A DNA stretch of 64,000 nt from an uncultured bacterium (GTDB lineage Bacteria; Planctomycetota; JAJSAM01; JAJVHW01). The notes below the pieces were generated by a model. That model was not told the DNA's origin. It saw only the letters and a list, made by a program, of their open reading frames with translations, and did not search any database. Both the position numbers and the translations under genes were made by a program. The stretch lies in assembly GCA_937996235.1 (NCBI GenBank), contig CALKVK010000006.1:248001-312000 (forward strand), in the 5' to 3' direction. Within the stretch, counting starts at the first letter, position 1. Every line of letters begins with the position of its first letter. Of the stretch, positions 8,099-17,595 are shown piece after piece.

Positions 8099-10282
8099 AT
8101 GACCAGACCAGCAGCCGCGCCGCCGATTCCCGTCGAGGAGGTCGCACGCTTCCCGCGTCCCGGCACCGCCGTGCCCGTCGGCTGGCGCGTGCGGCCGGGA
8201 ACGCGCCTCGTCTCGTACCTCGCGAGTCCGGGCGGCGGTCTCGCGCAGCGGCTCGAGGCGGTGGACGCGGACAGCGGAGCGCGCAGCGTGCTCGCGGAGC
8301 CGCCGGGCGCCGTGGACGAGGCGTCGCTCTCGCTCGAGGAGCGCCTGCGCCGTGAGCGCCTGCGGCAGCGCGCCGTCGGCATCACGAGCTACCGCTGGTC
8401 GAAGGACGGCGCCCGCGCGCTCGTGCCCTACGCCGGCGGCATCCACGTGCTCGACACGCCCGGCGCGCCGCTGCGCGAGGTGGTCGCCGCGGGCGAGCAC
8501 CCGGCGCTCGACGCGGCGTTCTCGCCCGACGGCACGCGCATCGCGTTCGTCCGCGACGCCGAGGTGCACGTCGTCCCCGTGGCGGGCGGTGCGCCCGTCG
8601 CGATCACGTCGGGGGCGCGCGCCGCCGGGCGCACGCACGGGCTCTCGGAGTACGTGGCGCAGGAGGAGCTCGCGCGCTTCGAGGGCTTCTGGTGGTCGCC
8701 CGACGGCGCGCACATCGCGTTCGCCGAGGTGGACGAGCGGCACGTGCCGCCGTTCCGCATCCAACATCTCGGCAAGGACGCGGTCGGTGCCGCTGCGGAA
8801 GAGGAGCACCGCTATCCGTTCGCGGGAGCGCCGAACGCCTACGTGCGGGTCGGCATCGTGCCGGCCGCCGGCGGCGCGGCGCCGGTGTGGCTCGACCTCG
8901 GGGCCGACCGCGACGTCTACGTCGCGCGCGTCGCGTGGCTCGCCGACGGCACGCCCGTCGTGCAGATGCTCGACCGTTCGCAGCGCACGCTGCGGCTCCT
9001 CGCCGGCGACGTGCGCACGGGCGCGACGCGCGAGCTGCTCGTCGAGACGAGCGACGTGTGGATCAACGTCCACAACGCCTTCCGCGCCCTCGACGCCGCC
9101 CACGGCTTCGGCTTCCTGTGGGCGTCCGAGCGCAGCGGCTTCCGGCACCTCGAGGTGCGCGCGCGCGACGGCTCGCTCGTGCGCGTGCTGACCGAGGGCG
9201 CATGGATGGTCGACGGCGTCGCGGGTCTCGACGCCGCGGGCGCACACGTGTTCTTCGTCGCGACGCGCGACGGCGTCACCGAGCAGCACCTCTACCGCGT
9301 GCCGCTCGCGGGCGGCGAGATCGTGCGGCTGACGGCCGAGCACGGCACGCACGACGTCGCGCTCTCGGAGCGCGGCGACAGCTTCGTGGACCGGCACCAC
9401 GCGCTCGACCGCCCGCCGTGCGTCGTCCTGCGCGACGCCACCACGGGCGCCGTGCTGCGCACGCTGTACGAGCCGGACGACCCGCGCATCGCGGAGCTCG
9501 CGCTCAGGCCTCCCGAGCTGACGGCGCTCGAGGCGCGCGACGGCACCGACCTCCACGCCGCGCTGTACCGGCCCGCCGGCGCGGGACCCTGGCCGCTCGT
9601 CGTGAGCGTCTACGGCGGTCCGCACGCGCAGCGCGTGAAGGACGCGTGGGACCTGACCGTGGACATGCGCGCGCAGGCGCTCGCGCGGCTCGGCGTCGCG
9701 GTGCTCGTCGTGGACAACCGCGGCAGCGCGCGGCGCGGACTCGCGTTCGAGGGCGCGGTGCGCTGGAACCTCGGCGACATCGAGGTGCGCGACCAGGTCG
9801 ACGGCGTGCGCTGGGCCGTCGCCCGCGGCATCGCCGACCCCGCGCACGTCGCCGTCTACGGCTGGAGCTACGGCGGCTACATGGCGCTGCACTGTCTGGC
9901 GCAGGCGCCCGACGTGTTCGCCGCGGCGGTCTCGGGCGCGCCCGTCACGCACTGGGACGGCTACGACACGTGCTACACCGAGCGCTACATGGGGCGCCCG
10001 CAGGAGAACCCCGAGGGCTACCGGAAGAGCAGCGTGATGGCGCACGTCGCGGGACTCCGCGGACGCCTGCTCCTCGTGCACGGGATGATCGACGAGAACG
10101 TCCACTTCCGGCACACGGCGCGGCTCGTGAACGCGCTGATCCGCGCCCGCAAGCGCTACGAGCTGCTCGCGTTCCCCGACGAGCGCCACATGCCGCGCGG
10201 CGAGGCGGACCGCATCTACATGGAGGAGCGCATCCTCGGGTTCCTGCTCGACGCGCTGGGCGTCCGGGCCGGCACGGCCTGA
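8099..10282 (+). CDS. Prolyl oligopeptidase family (DPP-IV-like, S9B) serine peptidase
   Basis: 727 residues. The ATG at 8099 follows a GGAGGG site 22 bp after the previous stop. Residues about 40-470 form the N-terminal beta-propeller; the segment EYVAQEELARFEGFWWSPDG matches the S9B signature including the Glu pair that binds the substrate N-terminus. The C-terminal alpha/beta-hydrolase has the nucleophile in GWSYGG (Ser590), Asp665 in MIDENVHF and His697 in DERHMP, a complete triad. The expected activity is release of N-terminal dipeptides after Pro or Ala. No signal peptide is visible, so it may be cytoplasmic, unlike many secreted homologues. It is one of the most securely identified genes in the window. 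Confidence 0.93.
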   Translation: MTRPAAAPPIPVEEVARFPRPGTAVPVGWRVRPGTRLVSYLASPGGGLAQRLEAVDADSGARSVLAEPPGAVDEASLSLEERLRRERLRQRAVGITSYRWSKDGARALVPYAGGIHVLDTPGAPLREVVAAGEHPALDAAFSPDGTRIAFVRDAEVHVVPVAGGAPVAITSGARAAGRTHGLSEYVAQEELARFEGFWWSPDGAHIAFAEVDERHVPPFRIQHLGKDAVGAAAEEEHRYPFAGAPNAYVRVGIVPAAGGAAPVWLDLGADRDVYVARVAWLADGTPVVQMLDRSQRTLRLLAGDVRTGATRELLVETSDVWINVHNAFRALDAAHGFGFLWASERSGFRHLEVRARDGSLVRVLTEGAWMVDGVAGLDAAGAHVFFVATRDGVTEQHLYRVPLAGGEIVRLTAEHGTHDVALSERGDSFVDRHHALDRPPCVVLRDATTGAVLRTLYEPDDPRIAELALRPPELTALEARDGTDLHAALYRPAGAGPWPLVVSVYGGPHAQRVKDAWDLTVDMRAQALARLGVAVLVVDNRGSARRGLAFEGAVRWNLGDIEVRDQVDGVRWAVARGIADPAHVAVYGWSYGGYMALHCLAQAPDVFAAAVSGAPVTHWDGYDTCYTERYMGRPQENPEGYRKSSVMAHVAGLRGRLLLVHGMIDENVHFRHTARLVNALIRARKRYELLAFPDERHMPRGEADRIYMEERILGFLLDALGVRAGTA

Positions 10283-10334
10283 TGATTGCCTGAGCGCCGC
10301 CGCCGCGGGAGACTGGTCGCGGGAGGTGGCGCAC

Positions 10335-10535
10335 ATGGGCGTGTTCGGATTCCCGGCGATCGTGGCGGTGCTGTCGGCGGTGGGCCTGTTCTGGCACATC
10401 TCCCAGGCGCGCAAGGGACCGGTCACGACGCAGCAGAAGGCGATGGGCGGCGCGTGGGCGGCGCTGCTCGTGCTCGCGCTCTGCTACATCGTCTGGCTCG
10501 TCGTCTCCGGCGGCTCGGGCGGCGGCGCGCAGTAG
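10335..10535 (+). CDS. Small two-helix membrane protein
   Basis: 66 residues. The ATG at 10335 has GGGAGG at 10321-10326 with good spacing; an in-frame GTG at 10326 overlaps that site and is less likely. Two hydrophobic helices (about 4-22 and 40-58) flank a short basic loop with QARKGPVTTQQK, and the tail is SGGSGGGAQ. It is probably an inner-membrane protein. The family is not recognised. It ends 7 bp before the acyl-CoA ligase start, so it may be cotranscribed with the fatty-acid genes. Confidence 0.7.
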   Translation: MGVFGFPAIVAVLSAVGLFWHISQARKGPVTTQQKAMGGAWAALLVLALCYIVWLVVSGGSGGGAQ

Positions 10536-10542
10536 CCCGCGC

Positions 10543-12240
10543 GTGGACGGCGCACCCGCCGCGGCACGGCCGTGGCTCCGGCACTACGGGCCCCGCGTGC
10601 CGACGGACGCGCTCGCGCCCGAGGCGCCCGTCGACGTCCTCTTCGAGCGCTCCGCGCAGCGCTTCCCGGAGCGCGCGGCGCTCGTGTTCCGCGGGCGCTC
10701 GCTGACGTACGCGCAGCTCGCCGCCGAGGTGGCGCGCGCCGCCGCGGGGCTCGCGCGGCTGGGCGTCGGCCCCGGCACGCGCGTCGCCGTGCACCTGCCG
10801 AACCTGCCGCAGAGCGTCGTCGCGGTGCTCGCGACGCTGCGGCTCGGCGGCGACGTCGTGATGACGAACCCGCTCTACGTCGCGCGCGAGCTCGTCCACC
10901 AGTGGCACGACGCGGAGGTGCAGGTCGCCGTCACCGGCTCGTGGCTGTGGGCGGGCACGCTCGCGGCGCTCCGTGCGGAGCTGCCGGCGCGGCACTACGT
11001 GATCGCGCAGATCCCCGACTACCTGCCCTTCCCGCAGCGCCTCCTCGCCCCGTTCGCGCTGCGCAAGCGCGGGCTCCACGTGCGCGTGCCCGAGGGCGAC
11101 GGCGTCCTCTCGTGGCGCACCCTCGTCCGCGAGGGCGTGCATGCGCCGCGGCACCGGAACGCCTTCGACGAGGTCGCGCTGCTCCAGTACACGGGCGGCA
11201 CGACGGGCGTCTCGAAGGGCGTGATGCTGACGCACGGCAACCTGGCGTCGCAGGTGCGCCAGCTCCGCACGTGGATGACGCCGCTCGAGGACGGGCGCGA
11301 GGCCGTGCTCGCGGCGCTGCCGTACTTCCACGTGTTCGGGTTCGTCGGCGCGATGCTCCTGCCGCTCTCGATGGGCGCGACGATCGTGCTGATGCCCGAC
11401 CCGCGCGACATCGGCGAGATGATCGGGCTCGTCGAGCGCCACCGCATCTCGATGTTCCCCGCCGTGCCGACGCAGTTCACCGCGATCAACCAGTTCCCCG
11501 GCATCGAGCGCCGCGACGTCTCCAGCGTGCGCGTGTGCGTCTCCGGCTCGGCGCCTCTGCCGGAGGACACGCTGCGGCGCTTCGAGGAGCTGACGGGCGC
11601 GCGCATCTGCGAGGGCTTCGGCATGACGGAGTCGTCGCCCTGCACGCACTGCAACCCGGTGGACGGGCTGCGCAAGATCGGCTCGATCGGCGTGCCGCTG
11701 CCCGGCACCGACGCGCGCATCGTGGACCCGGACGACGGCGTCACGGACCGTGCGGCGGGAGAGCCGGGCGAGCTGATCGTGCGCGGTCCGCAGGTGATGC
11801 GCGGCTACTGGCGGCGCGACGACGCGACCGCCGAGACGGTGCGCGACGGCTGGCTCTACACGGGCGACCTCGCGGTGATGGACGACGACGGCTTCTTCCG
11901 CATCGTGGGCCGCAAGAAGGACCTCATCCTCTGCTCGGGCTACAACGTCTATCCCGACGAGATCGACCGCGTGCTCTGCGACCACGCGGCCGTCGCCGAG
12001 GCCTGCTCGATCGGTGTGCCGCACCCGAAGCGCGGCGAGTCGGTGAAGAGCTTCGTCGTGCTGACGCCGGGCGCGAGCGCCACGCCCGAGGAGCTCGTCG
12101 CGCACTGCCGCGCGAACCTCGCCGCGTACAAGGTGCCGGCCGAGATCGAGCTGCGCGCGTCGCTCCCCAAGAGCGCGGTGATGAAGCTCCTGCGTCGCGA
12201 GCTGCGCGACGAGGAGCTGCGCCGCCGCGGACTCGCGTAG
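10543..12240 (+). CDS. Long-chain fatty-acid-CoA ligase (AMP-forming)
   Basis: 565 residues from GTG 10543. It has the full set of ANL-superfamily motifs: the P-loop YTGGTTGVSKGVMLTH near residues 210-225, GFGMTESSP for adenine contact, GWLYTGDLAVMDDDGFFRIVGRKKDLI for the hinge, and the C-terminal catalytic Lys in LPKSAVMKLLRREL. Overall it resembles FadD-type ligases (HWHDAEV, NPLYVARELVHQ). It activates fatty acids to acyl-CoA through an acyl-AMP and would feed the dehydrogenase/hydratase and thiolase encoded downstream at 13996-17567. It is cytoplasmic or peripheral to the membrane. The exact chain-length specificity cannot be read from the sequence. Confidence 0.92.
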   Translation: MDGAPAAARPWLRHYGPRVPTDALAPEAPVDVLFERSAQRFPERAALVFRGRSLTYAQLAAEVARAAAGLARLGVGPGTRVAVHLPNLPQSVVAVLATLRLGGDVVMTNPLYVARELVHQWHDAEVQVAVTGSWLWAGTLAALRAELPARHYVIAQIPDYLPFPQRLLAPFALRKRGLHVRVPEGDGVLSWRTLVREGVHAPRHRNAFDEVALLQYTGGTTGVSKGVMLTHGNLASQVRQLRTWMTPLEDGREAVLAALPYFHVFGFVGAMLLPLSMGATIVLMPDPRDIGEMIGLVERHRISMFPAVPTQFTAINQFPGIERRDVSSVRVCVSGSAPLPEDTLRRFEELTGARICEGFGMTESSPCTHCNPVDGLRKIGSIGVPLPGTDARIVDPDDGVTDRAAGEPGELIVRGPQVMRGYWRRDDATAETVRDGWLYTGDLAVMDDDGFFRIVGRKKDLILCSGYNVYPDEIDRVLCDHAAVAEACSIGVPHPKRGESVKSFVVLTPGASATPEELVAHCRANLAAYKVPAEIELRASLPKSAVMKLLRRELRDEELRRRGLA

Positions 12241-12290
12241 CCGCGGTCGCTCCGCGGTCGGCGGATGCCCCGCGCACGCGCTCGTCCCGC

Positions 12291-12296
12291 TACCAT
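12291..12296 (+). promoter_or_regulatory. TACCAT -10 hexamer, leaderless type
   Basis: TACCAT ends 6 nt before the GTG start at 12303, and no Shine-Dalgarno is present. The spacing places the transcription start on the start codon. Confidence 0.35.
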
Positions 12297-12302
12297 GCGC
12301 GC

Positions 12303-14003
12303 GTGCCGACGCGCACCACCGTCCGGGTCGCCGCGTCCGTGTTCCTCGTGACGGTCGCCGTCGCGGGCGCCGCGGCCCTTGCGCGGCGTGCGCAGCACCA
12401 CCGCGCGCCGCCCGCGTCGGAGCGCGGCGTCGAGGAGCCGCTCGCAGCGCAGCGGACCGGCGACGACGCGCGGCGCCCTCGGCGGCGCGTCGGTCTCGTC
12501 CTGCCCGATCCCGTGCCCGACGGGTCCGACGACGAGCACGCGGCGCCGCGCGACACCGTCGTCGCGGACACGACGACGGATGCCGTCGACGCTCCGTCCG
12601 ACGCCGCTGCGGAGTCGCTGCAGGACGAGCTGCGGAGGCAGGGCGGGGGCGTGCACCTCGTCGATGCGCGGGCGCTCGTCGCCGGCGCGACGCTCCGCGC
12701 GCGGCTCGACGGAGACGAGAGCTCCGACGACGTCGCTCCGGTCACGTCGGGGACACCCGACGCGCTCGCGTACGCGACGTTCGTCGCCGCCGGTCCCCGC
12801 GCCGTCGCGGATGCCGCCGAGATCGTCGGCGAGCGCCGTCCAACCGTCGAGCAGGGCGTCCCGGTGGCGCTCGCCGGGCGCGTGCTGCGCGACGAGGACG
12901 GTCAGCCGCTGCGCGACGCGACGGTCGTCGTCTCGTCCACGTTCTACGTGCGCACGCTCTTCTACGACCACCACCTGCGCGAGGTCGCCCGCGCCGTGAC
13001 CGATGCCGGCGGCGCGTGGTCGGTCGAGCGCCTGAACGCCGACCCGGTGCACTTCGGACGCGACGGCCGGGTCTATGTCACCGTGCTCGCGGAGGGCCGC
13101 GCGCCGCTCCTCGCCGTGCCGCTCGGCGACGTGACGCCCGGCTTCGCGAACCGTCTGCCCGACGTGCGCCTCGCCGCGGCGACCGAGACGCTGCACGGAC
13201 GCGTGCTCGACTGGCGGCGACACGAGCCGGTCGTCGGTGCGCGCATCGTCGCGACCGGCACGATCGACCCGGTGCGCTATCCGAAGGACGAGCGCGAGGC
13301 GCTGTTCGTCGGTGCGCCGAGCGCCGTGACCGATGCCGACGGACGCTTCGAGCTGACCGGACTCGGCCGCGGCGTGCAGACGCTCTCGGCCCACGGCGGC
13401 GACGACTGCATCGGCACGCTGGTGGTCGCGCTGCCCGAGACGCGCGAGGCGACGCTCGTGACGCGGCCCATCCGTGGGCGCATCGAGGGGCGTGTGGAGG
13501 ACGCGGCGGGTGCGCCCGTCCCACTCGTGCTCGTCGATTGCGGCGAGAACTCCACGCACTCGTTCGCCGACGGCCGCTTCGTGCTCGAGAACTTCGGCGA
13601 CGACGTCGTGCGCGTGACCTTCGAGCACGCGGACTACCGGACCGTCGCGCTCGACGCCGTGCGCGACGGAACGAGCGGCCTGCTCGTGCGGCTCGAGGAC
13701 GCGCGCCCGCTGCTCGTGCTCGACGTGCGGCGTACGCGCGACGACGCGCCCGTGGACCGCATCCGCGCGGAGTACCGCTTCGCCGACGGCAGCCGCGAGC
13801 CGCTGCCCGGCTCGCCGTTCGACACGGCGCCGAAGGGCACGGGGCGCCACGCGCTGCGCGTGCCGCACGGCGCAGTTGCGCTGCGGGTGACGGCGCCGCG
13901 CCTCGCCGGCGAGACCCTCGACCTCGCGGGCCGCAGCGACGGCGAGGTCGTCGCGCTCCTGCTGCGGGACGCCGCGAGCGACGCAGGTGGCAGCGGTGAC
14001 TGA
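12303..14003 (+). CDS. Membrane-anchored carboxypeptidase-regulatory-like protein
   Basis: 566 residues. GTG 12303 is the first in-frame start after the ligase gene; a nearby ATG at 12295 is in another frame. An N-terminal hydrophobic helix (about residues 8-26) is followed by a charged Arg/Asp-rich linker of about 120 residues. Three or four CarboxypepD_reg/peptidase-associated beta-sandwich repeats follow, recognisable by LAGRVLRDEDGQPLRDATVVV, LHGRVLDWRRHEPVVGARIV, AVTDADGRFELTGLGRG and IEGRVEDAAGAPVPLVLV. This predicts an anchored periplasmic or surface protein. It lies between fatty-acid genes, and its stop overlaps the start of the next gene by 8 nt, so it is expressed with them although no metabolic role is apparent. 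Confidence 0.85.
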   Translation: MPTRTTVRVAASVFLVTVAVAGAAALARRAQHHRAPPASERGVEEPLAAQRTGDDARRPRRRVGLVLPDPVPDGSDDEHAAPRDTVVADTTTDAVDAPSDAAAESLQDELRRQGGGVHLVDARALVAGATLRARLDGDESSDDVAPVTSGTPDALAYATFVAAGPRAVADAAEIVGERRPTVEQGVPVALAGRVLRDEDGQPLRDATVVVSSTFYVRTLFYDHHLREVARAVTDAGGAWSVERLNADPVHFGRDGRVYVTVLAEGRAPLLAVPLGDVTPGFANRLPDVRLAAATETLHGRVLDWRRHEPVVGARIVATGTIDPVRYPKDEREALFVGAPSAVTDADGRFELTGLGRGVQTLSAHGGDDCIGTLVVALPETREATLVTRPIRGRIEGRVEDAAGAPVPLVLVDCGENSTHSFADGRFVLENFGDDVVRVTFEHADYRTVALDAVRDGTSGLLVRLEDARPLLVLDVRRTRDDAPVDRIRAEYRFADGSREPLPGSPFDTAPKGTGRHALRVPHGAVALRVTAPRLAGETLDLAGRSDGEVVALLLRDAASDAGGSGD

Positions 14004-16371
14004 GCCGCTGCCGCCGCCGATCGAGCGCGTCGCGGTGCTCGGCGCCGGGACGATGGGCGCCGCGCTCGCGGCGCACTGCGCGAACGCCGGGCTCGGCGTG
14101 CTGCTGCTCGACGTCGCGTCGCCGGGCGCCGACCCCGCCGCCGTCGCCCGCGCCGGACTCGCCCGCGCGTGGCGTGCGCGGCCGCCGGCGTTCTTCACGC
14201 CGCGCGGCGTCGAACGCGTCGCCGTCGGCGACTTCGACCACGACCTCGCGCGCATCGCGACGTGCGACTGGGTGGTCGAGGCGGTGGTGGAGGATCTCGA
14301 CGTGAAGCGCGCGCTGCTCGCGCGCGCCGCGGCGAACCTCGCCCCGCACGCGCTGCTCACGTCGAACACGTCGGGCCTCTCGGCGGCCGCGCTCGCGGCG
14401 GCACTGCCCGCCGACGTGCGCCCGCGCTTCCTCGTCACGCACTTCTTCAACCCGCCGCGCTACCTGCACCTCGTCGAGCTCGTGGCCGCGCCGGCGACGG
14501 GCGCCGCACACGTCGCGCGCTTCGAGGAGTTCGCCGACCGCGTGCTCGGCAAGGGCGTCGTCCACGCGAAGGACACGCCGAACTTCGTCGCCAACCGCAT
14601 CGGGTGCCACGTGTTCTTCGGCGCGCTCCGCGCTGCCGCGCGGCACGGTCTCACCGTCGCCGAGGTGGACGTGCTCACCGGCGAGCTCGTCGGCCGCCCG
14701 AAGAGCGCGACGTTCCGCACCGCCGACATGGTGGGCCTCGACACGCTCGTGCGCGTCGCGGAGAACCTGAAGCAGCGGCTCGGAGACGACGCCGAGCGCG
14801 CGCTCTTCGAGGTGCCGGACGTCGTCGCGCGCCTCGTCGCGGCGGGACGGCTCGGCGAGAAGAGCGGGGGCGGCTTCTACCGCCGCGTCGCCGGGCAGGA
14901 CGGTCGCAGCGCCGTGCTCGCGCTCGACCTCGCGACGTTCGAGTACGCGCCGACCGAGCCCGTCCTGCCGCTCGCCGCCGAGCTGCGCGACGTGCCCGAT
15001 CTCGCGAAGCGGCTGCGCGCGCTCGTCGCCGCGACGGACCGCGCCGGCGCGTTCGTCTGGGAGACGCTCTCGGGCACGCTGCGCTACGCGGCCGCGTGCG
15101 TCCCGGAGGTCGCCGACGACCTCCTCGACGTGGACCGCGCGCTCGCGTGGGGCTTCGGCTGGGAGCTCGGGCCGTTCGCGACGTGGGACGCGCTCGGCTT
15201 CCGCGAGACCGCGGAGCGGATGGTGGCCGAAGGGCACACGCTGCCGCCGCTCGCGCGGCGCGTCTACGACGCGGGCGGCGAGGGCTTCCTGCGCCGCGAG
15301 CGCGGACGGCTGCTGCGCGTCGAGGCCGCGTCCGGGCGCCTGCGCGCGCCGCCGCCCCGGCCGGGGCGCATCGTGCTCGACGAGCTGCGCGTCGCGGGCG
15401 GCGTCGTCGCGGAGAACGCGGACGCGGCGCTCCTCGATCTCGGCGACGACGTGCTCTGCCTCGAGTTCCGCACGAAGCGCAACACGCTCGGCCCGGGCCT
15501 CGTCGAGATGCTCGAGCGCGCGCTCGACGTCACCGAGGCGCGCGGGCGCGGACTCGTGCTCGGCAACGACGGGCCGCAGTGGTGCGCCGGCGCGAACCTC
15601 TACGTCGTGCTGCGCGCGTACGAGGAGGGCGGACTCGCCGCCGTCGCCCGCCTCGTCGACGCGTTCCAGCGCGCCGTGCGCCGCGTGCGCTTCGCGCGGC
15701 GGCCCGTCGTCGCGGCGCCGCACGGCGCCGCGCTCGGCGGCGGCTGCGAGCTGTTGCTCGCGGCGCACGCCGCGTGCGCGGCGGCCGAGACGTACGCGGG
15801 ACTGGTCGAGGTCTCCGTCGGCCTCGTGCCCGCCGGCGGCGGATGCACCGCGCTGCTGCGCGCGATCGACGAGAGCGTGCCGCACGACGCCGGCGTCGAT
15901 CTGCTCCCGCTCGTGCGCCGCGCGTTCGAGACGGTCGGAGGCGCGCGCGTCTCGAGCAGCGCCGCGGAGGCGCGCGAACTCGGCTTCCTGCGCCCCGGCG
16001 ACCGGGTGACGCTGAACCGCGAGCGCGTGCTCGCCGACGCGAAGGCGCTCGTGCTCGCGCTCGACGCCGCGGGCTTCGCGCCGCCGCGCGCGCGGACCGA
16101 CATCCGCGTGGTCGGCGAGCCGGGCCTCGCGGCGCTCACGGTCGGACTCGACGAGCTGCAGCGCGCGGGGCGCATCGACGCCTACGAGCGTGTCGTCGGC
16201 GGGCACCTCGCGCACGTGCTCGCCGGCGGCCCGCTCACCGCGGGTGCGCGCGTGTCGGAAGAGCACCTGCTCGCCCTCGAGAAGCAGGCGTTCCTCGCGC
16301 TCTGCGGCGACGCGCGCACGCGCGACCGCATGCTGCACTTCCTGCGGACGGGACGGCCGCTCGGACGATGA
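13996..16371 (+). CDS. 3-hydroxyacyl-CoA dehydrogenase / enoyl-CoA hydratase (FadN/FadB-like)
   Basis: 791 residues from GTG 13996, chosen over GTG 13987 because AGGTGG sits 5 nt upstream; the start overlaps the previous stop. The order is dehydrogenase first, hydratase last, as in Bacillus FadN. The NAD-binding loop is LGAGTMG at residues 15-21. HAD_N has EAVVEDL and NTSGLS; the catalytic His lies in THFFNPP; the HAD_C segment has KDTPNFVANRIG. The C-terminal crotonase domain shows FRTKRNTLG, WCAGANL for the oxyanion hole, and APHGAALGGGCELLLAAH. It carries out two successive beta-oxidation steps. The stop overlaps the thiolase start (ATGA), which indicates translational coupling. Confidence 0.92.
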   Translation: MTEPLPPPIERVAVLGAGTMGAALAAHCANAGLGVLLLDVASPGADPAAVARAGLARAWRARPPAFFTPRGVERVAVGDFDHDLARIATCDWVVEAVVEDLDVKRALLARAAANLAPHALLTSNTSGLSAAALAAALPADVRPRFLVTHFFNPPRYLHLVELVAAPATGAAHVARFEEFADRVLGKGVVHAKDTPNFVANRIGCHVFFGALRAAARHGLTVAEVDVLTGELVGRPKSATFRTADMVGLDTLVRVAENLKQRLGDDAERALFEVPDVVARLVAAGRLGEKSGGGFYRRVAGQDGRSAVLALDLATFEYAPTEPVLPLAAELRDVPDLAKRLRALVAATDRAGAFVWETLSGTLRYAAACVPEVADDLLDVDRALAWGFGWELGPFATWDALGFRETAERMVAEGHTLPPLARRVYDAGGEGFLRRERGRLLRVEAASGRLRAPPPRPGRIVLDELRVAGGVVAENADAALLDLGDDVLCLEFRTKRNTLGPGLVEMLERALDVTEARGRGLVLGNDGPQWCAGANLYVVLRAYEEGGLAAVARLVDAFQRAVRRVRFARRPVVAAPHGAALGGGCELLLAAHAACAAAETYAGLVEVSVGLVPAGGGCTALLRAIDESVPHDAGVDLLPLVRRAFETVGGARVSSSAAEARELGFLRPGDRVTLNRERVLADAKALVLALDAAGFAPPRARTDIRVVGEPGLAALTVGLDELQRAGRIDAYERVVGGHLAHVLAGGPLTAGARVSEEHLLALEKQAFLALCGDARTRDRMLHFLRTGRPLGR

Positions 16372-17567
16372 GCGCCGCCGCAGATCCCGCCCGCGAGCCC
16401 GTCGTCGTCGCCGCCGTGCGCACGCCCGTCGGCCGCGCGTTCCGCGGTGCGCTGCGCGACGTCCGCGCCGACGAGCTCGCGGCGACGTGCCTGCGTGCGG
16501 CTCTCGCGCGCGCGTCCGGCGTGGAGCCGTCGGAGATCGACGACGTCGTGCTCGGCTGCGCGATCCCGGAGGGGCCGCAGGGGCTCAACATGGCGCGCAC
16601 CGCCGCCCTGCGCGCGGGGCTGCCGGTCGCGGTCCCCGCGCTGACGCTCACGCGCTTCTGCGCGAGCGGGCTCGAGGCGCTCGTCGTCGCGGCCGACCGC
16701 ATCGCCGCGGGGCGCTGCCGCGTCGTGCTCGCGGGCGGTGCCGAGTCGATGAGCGCCGTGCCGATGACCGGCTTCCGCTTCCTGCCGAACCCGGCGCTCG
16801 TCGCCGAGATGCCGCAGGCGTACGTCTCGATGGGGATGACCGCCGAGGAGGTCGCGGAGCGCCACGGCGTCTCGCGCGCCGACCAGGACGCGTTCGCGCT
16901 CGCGAGTCATCGCAAGGCGGTCGCGGCGCAGGACTCCGGGCGCTTCGCGGACGAGCTCGTGCCGGTGGACGTCGTCGTGCGGCGGGTGGGCGCGCCCGGC
17001 GAGACCGTGACGGCGACGACGCGCATCGACGCCGACGAGGGGCCGCGCCGCGACACGTCGGCGGAGGCGCTCTCGGCGCTCGCGCCCGCGTTCCGCAAGG
17101 GCGGCAGCGTCACGGCCGGCAACGCGTCGCAGACGAGCGACGGCGCGGCCGCGCTGCTCGTGACGAGCCGCGCGTTCGCGGCCGAGCGCGGTCTCGACGT
17201 GCTCGGCGTGCTGCGCGGGTACGAGGTCGTCGGCGTCGCGCCCGAGGTGATGGGCATCGGCCCGGTCGAAGCGCTGCCGCGACTCCTCGCGCGCACCGGC
17301 GTGGCGCAGCACGACGTCGCGCTCTTCGAACTGAACGAGGCCTTCGCCGCGCAGGCGCTCGCCGTGCAGCGCGCGCTGCGCATCCCCGACGAGCGCCTGA
17401 ACGTCAACGGCGGGGCGATCGCGCTGGGGCATCCGCTCGGCGCGACCGGCGCGAAGCTCTGTGCGACGCTCCTGCACGAGCTGCGGCGCCGCGACGCGCG
17501 CTACGGCGTCGTCACTCTGTGCGTCGGCGGCGGGATGGGCGTCGCCGCCCTGTTCGAGCGCACGTGA
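16368..17567 (+). CDS. Acetyl-CoA acyltransferase (thiolase)
   Basis: 399 residues. The ATG at 16368 overlaps the previous TGA. The thiolase family is clear: VAAVRTPVGRAFRG at the N-terminus, nucleophile Cys98 in LTRFCASGLEAL, NGGAIALGHPLGATGA with His355, and the second active-site Cys385 in CVGGGMG. Length is normal for a tetrameric degradative thiolase. It releases acetyl-CoA at the end of each beta-oxidation cycle and would partner with the dehydrogenase/hydratase just upstream. An acyl-CoA dehydrogenase for the first oxidation step is not present in the window. Confidence 0.93.
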   Translation: MSAAADPAREPVVVAAVRTPVGRAFRGALRDVRADELAATCLRAALARASGVEPSEIDDVVLGCAIPEGPQGLNMARTAALRAGLPVAVPALTLTRFCASGLEALVVAADRIAAGRCRVVLAGGAESMSAVPMTGFRFLPNPALVAEMPQAYVSMGMTAEEVAERHGVSRADQDAFALASHRKAVAAQDSGRFADELVPVDVVVRRVGAPGETVTATTRIDADEGPRRDTSAEALSALAPAFRKGGSVTAGNASQTSDGAAALLVTSRAFAAERGLDVLGVLRGYEVVGVAPEVMGIGPVEALPRLLARTGVAQHDVALFELNEAFAAQALAVQRALRIPDERLNVNGGAIALGHPLGATGAKLCATLLHELRRRDARYGVVTLCVGGGMGVAALFERT

Positions 17568-17583
17568 GCGCACGTCGCGGCTG

Positions 17584-17589
17584 TAGGTT
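17584..17589 (+). promoter_or_regulatory. TAGGTT -10 hexamer, leaderless type
   Basis: TAGGTT ends 6 nt before the ATG at 17596. There is no Shine-Dalgarno in the 28-bp gap after the thiolase gene. Confidence 0.35.
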
Positions 17590-17595
17590 GCGGGC

